Shown here: positions 30,422 through 33,081 of the stretch, piece by piece
Layout: every line of letters starts with the position of its first letter
Position numbering within the stretch: the first letter of the stretch is position 1
Origin: JAABRU01 sp050180235
GTDB taxonomy: Bacteria; Desulfobacterota; Desulfobacteria; Desulfobacterales; Desulfococcaceae
DNA length: 33,081 nt
Assembly: GCA_050180235.1 (NCBI GenBank)
Contig: JBFXEJ010000068.1
Span: forward strand, 1 to 33,081
Reading direction: 5' to 3'
Notes under the pieces: generated by a model
Told to the model about the DNA's origin: nothing
The model's input: the letters and a program-made list of their open reading frames with translations, nothing else
Database searches by the model: none
Program-made: the position numbers and the translations under genes

Positions 30422-32796
30422 TCCCGGTCAGGTTCCTCTTCGCAGGCATCAGCATCAAAGGAAATATTTTTTGAAACCGGATTGTTACCTGAGCGTTCCG
30501 CTGCGGATGCCCCTGCTTTCCGCGCTGTTTTCCCCTTTTTTTTCCAACTCTCCTTTTCCGCCATGCCTCCCGGAGCCCCATTGCCTCCCCTGATTCTGAA
30601 AAAATCAACAATCCCGCGCAACTGCTCGGACTGACCGGCCAGTTCCTCGGATGTCGCGGCCATTTCCTCGGATGTGGATGCATTCTGCTGGATAACCTGA
30701 TCCAACTGCTGAATGGCTTTGTTGATCTGTTCAGCCCCGGAGTTCTGCTCATTGCCGGACGCGCTGATCTCCTGCACCAGATCAGCGGTCTTCTGAATAT
30801 CCGGCACAAGCCGGTTCAGTTTTTCCCCGGCCATTTCTGCCACCTTTGTGCTGGATGAGGAAATGCTGCTGATTTCAGCGGCCGCGCGGCGGCTCCGTTC
30901 AGCAAGCCTGCGGACTTCGGAGGCTACCACTGCAAAACCTTTGCCGTTTTCTCCGGCCCTTGCCGCCTCAATGGCCGCATTAAGGGCCAGCAGATCGGTC
31001 TGGCGGGCAATTTCCTCAATGACGGAAATTCTCCGGGCAATATCCTTCATGGCCGTCACTGCCTCTTCCACAGCCTTTCCGCTTTCCCGCGCATCCTGCG
31101 CCGCCTTGACAGCGATGCGTTCCGTCTGTCCGGCATTTTCCGAATTCTGACTGATATTGGAGGACATCTCTTCCATGGAAGCCGAGGCCTGCTCCGCGGA
31201 CGCGGCCTGTTCCGAAACGCCCTGGGAAAGTTCCTCGGATGTGGCGCTAAGCTGCTGACTCCCGGAGGCCACATTGCCGGCCGCTGTTTTTACACTGCTG
31301 ACAATCATGTTCAGTTTTCTTAGCATTTCATCCAGGGCTTCCATGAGACGATCCTCTTTGGAACGCATACGGACTTCCAAAGTCAGATTTCCCTCAGCCA
31401 TCTCCTCAGCCAGCCCCGTGATTTCATTCATGGCATCAATAAGCATGTTCAGGTTGTTTTTGATACGGTTGAAATCGCCTTTCCATGCATCGCTGATTTT
31501 TTCCGGTATATCTCCCTTTGCGATCCGGTCAATGCACAGGGCTGTGACATTGATGGGATGGACAAACGCGTCAATCAGGGTGTTGATTCCGGAGATCAGC
31601 TCTTTCCAGATGCCGGAATATGCCTGGGCATTGCCGCGCTGATCCAGTTCTCCGTCCCGCACTTTCCGCACCAGTTCCCCGGTCTCTCCGATCATCCGGC
31701 TGATGGGGCCTGTGATGCTTAGGGTAATGCGGACAAAAAGTATGCTTACAATGACAAGGGTGATCAGAAAAACGATCAGTCCGGTCATGGAGGATTTGGA
31801 AATCAGCGAGGCCAGTTTTTCTGAAGCCTCTTCCTGTTCCGTATCCACGGAAGCTATAAGTTCCACCAGATTTTTTTCCAGCACACCTGAATATTCATCC
31901 AGTCTGTCGTCAATCTCCGCAAATGCCTTCTGAATGCGGATCATTTCGACTGCGCTCTCTTTGATCAGGCGGAACAGATCCGTCTGGATTTTGTCTGCCA
32001 GCAGAGGAAAGGTATCGCGAATCTGCTTTGCAGCGTTCTTTTCCTCCTCTGTTTCCGAAAGTGTGACAATCTGACTCAGATGATCGTTAATCACAGCAAT
32101 GCTGTCATGAATATGCGTCATGCGGCTTTGGCTGATATCCCCATCCTCTTTGTCAATTATAGCATCCATTGCCGCAAGCATCAGGGTGGAATGCGCCTGC
32201 ATGATCCGGTGTATGATTTCAGTCTGCTGATTGAGATTATCCGAAGATTCGGGTGTTTCTTTCTGTTTCTTCCGGATGGATGAAAAAATGACAGACAGAT
32301 TTTCTGATATGCCATCTCCGAGTTTATCCAGTTCATTGTCCGTTTCAATGAAATCATTTCTGATCTGCCGCATCCGGACTGCACCCTCTCCGATCAGCTT
32401 TACCAGATCTGTCCGGATTCCCTGCACCAGTTTCGGAAAATTTTCTCTGATCTGTCCGGCCAGTTCCTTTTCCTTGCCTGTGTCGGTGATTTCATCAATG
32501 TCATTGAGTTTTTCATTAAAAAAGCTGATGCCTGAATTGATAATATCCATTCTTTCCTGACGAATCTGCCCCTCATCTTTGTCAATGACAGAATCCATGG
32601 CAGCGAGTATTATATCAGAATGCGCCCGGATCATGCCGTTTATAAAAGCTTTCTGTCCGTCTCTCTTCCGGTTTTCCTCTTCCGCATTCTGTATTCGGAC
32701 ATTGGTTACGTAGGAATTGACGGCCAGCGCGCTCAGACCGGTGAAAACAGTGATACCGATAAAAATCATTTTTGCGCTGATGCTAAGGTTTTTCAT
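30406..32796 (-). CDS. Methyl-accepting chemotaxis protein with duplicated sensor region
   Basis: A 796-residue membrane receptor heading the che operon. TM1 is at about residues 7-29. The periplasmic part holds two related helical repeats of about 120 residues (about 46-170, containing IRAHSDIILAAMDSVIDKDE, and about 192-315, containing MQAHSTLMLAAMDAIIDKED). TM2 is at about 340-360. A HAMP and linker region follow, then the signalling domain with the tip ARQTDLLALNAAIEAARAGE. The tail is acidic and ends EEPDREFVSY, possibly a tether for CheR or CheD, though it is not the classical NWETF. AAGGAGA lies seven bases before the ATG at 32796. The ligand is unknown; duplicated helical bundles of this kind are not tied to one stimulus. 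Confidence 0.93.
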   Translation of the reverse strand: MKNLSISAKMIFIGITVFTGLSALAVNSYVTNVRIQNAEEENRKRDGQKAFINGMIRAHSDIILAAMDSVIDKDEGQIRQERMDIINSGISFFNEKLNDIDEITDTGKEKELAGQIRENFPKLVQGIRTDLVKLIGEGAVRMRQIRNDFIETDNELDKLGDGISENLSVIFSSIRKKQKETPESSDNLNQQTEIIHRIMQAHSTLMLAAMDAIIDKEDGDISQSRMTHIHDSIAVINDHLSQIVTLSETEEEKNAAKQIRDTFPLLADKIQTDLFRLIKESAVEMIRIQKAFAEIDDRLDEYSGVLEKNLVELIASVDTEQEEASEKLASLISKSSMTGLIVFLITLVIVSILFVRITLSITGPISRMIGETGELVRKVRDGELDQRGNAQAYSGIWKELISGINTLIDAFVHPINVTALCIDRIAKGDIPEKISDAWKGDFNRIKNNLNMLIDAMNEITGLAEEMAEGNLTLEVRMRSKEDRLMEALDEMLRKLNMIVSSVKTAAGNVASGSQQLSATSEELSQGVSEQAASAEQASASMEEMSSNISQNSENAGQTERIAVKAAQDARESGKAVEEAVTAMKDIARRISVIEEIARQTDLLALNAAIEAARAGENGKGFAVVASEVRRLAERSRRAAAEISSISSSSTKVAEMAGEKLNRLVPDIQKTADLVQEISASGNEQNSGAEQINKAIQQLDQVIQQNASTSEEMAATSEELAGQSEQLRGIVDFFRIRGGNGAPGGMAEKESWKKKGKTARKAGASAAERSGNNPVSKNISFDADACEEEPDREFVSY

Positions 32797-33081
32797 GACA
32801 AATCTCCTTTGATTTCAGGTTAATATCTGATATACGCCCATCCACCTTATCCAAATGCCGCTGACTTTAAAAAACTATAGAGTTGTACCCCCAACTTGAG
32901 GTTTCAGGCGTCATGAAAATAAAACACTGAAACCCGAACACTGAAACCCAAAACCGGTATAGCCGCTTATTCCCTGGAAAATGTTTGGAAAAATATCCCA
33001 TATTTGCAGAGAAATACCCTGTTTCAACTGTCTTTTTGCCCCAGAAGCAGCCAGGTTTCCATTTCCCCTTTGCCCTTTATC
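32797..33081. other. Upstream region of the che operon
   Basis: 285 bp without a convincing gene. It holds the leader of the mcp gene and, at 32923-32950, two adjacent copies of a 14-mer (AACACTGAAACCCG / AACACTGAAACCCA) that also appears near 25210. The operon promoter should lie here, but I find no strong sigma-70 or sigma-28 match on the minus strand. The right end of the window cuts the region. Confidence 0.5.
32923..32950. repeat. Tandem 14-mer AACACTGAAACCC(G/A)
   Basis: Two directly adjacent copies differ only at the last base. The 12-base core AACACTGAAACC recurs at 25210-25221 inside the inverted repeat near the MCP-like gene, so it is part of a small dispersed repeat family in the che region. 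Confidence 0.7.

Noticed and set aside
32797..32900. Sigma-28 promoter (TAAAGTCA...GGATAA) upstream of the mcp gene
   Set aside because: The distance between the two halves is about four bases too short compared with TAAA-N15-GCCGATAA.
1..33081. tRNA, rRNA, prophage or conjugative genes
   Set aside because: I scanned for cloverleaf-like and phage structural signals and saw none; the only mobile gene is the IS630 fragment.

Overview
The window reads like the chromosome of an anaerobic, motile, signalling-rich Desulfobacterota-type bacterium (a Desulfobacterales relative is my best guess, by inference only). The reasons are a stand-alone CbiK-type cobaltochelatase, ThyX, a PEP-CTERM protein behind a GEMM riboswitch, large PAS/Cache kinases and an elaborate che operon. 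Almost every gene lies on the minus strand. The only plus-strand gene is the 3' end of an IS630-family transposase at the left edge.

Layout from left to right. (1) 1-123: end of an IS630-type element inserted in a large Cache/PAS sensor histidine kinase (92-2971), cutting it just after the phospho-acceptor His box. (2) 3252-5770: a small winged-helix-like protein, cbiK and thyX (overlapping by ATGA), and a small secreted protein. (3) 5860-7250: REP-like hairpins, a terminator and a PEP-CTERM gene, preceded by a c-di-GMP-I (GEMM) riboswitch and a near-consensus sigma-54 promoter. (4) 7575-17570: a defence-like block. In transcription order it holds a DUF433/PIN-like toxin-antitoxin pair, three tandem paralogous DNA methyltransferase-Mrr-nuclease fusions with different central recognition regions, and sbcC, with no sbcD in between. 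The methyltransferase copies are separated by two nearly identical hairpin-rich spacers. (5) 17623-32796: a complete chemotaxis-type operon. In transcription order it is mcp, cheW, cheR, cheD, hybrid kinase, response regulator, soluble MCP-like protein, STAS protein, cheY, cheA, cheW, cheB, cheD.

The most unusual part is the methyltransferase-nuclease array. The family itself (beta-class MTase with a C-terminal Mrr-like domain) is known. Here, however, three copies share nearly identical N- and C-terminal regions while their central target-recognition regions differ completely. The copies are mosaics of each other, and the spacers carry long palindromes whose loop is inverted between copies. 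The last copy reads into the sbcC start region, in the place where sbcD would be expected. This looks like a recombining multi-specificity restriction-modification cassette inserted into sbcDC. The second notable point is the two-layer control (sigma-54 plus c-di-GMP riboswitch) of a single PEP-CTERM gene. The che operon also has oddities: two divergent CheD proteins, a CheA with an inserted MshEN-like segment, a soluble protein with two degenerate MCP-like tips, and a hybrid kinase whose C-terminal Hpt-like region lacks its histidine.
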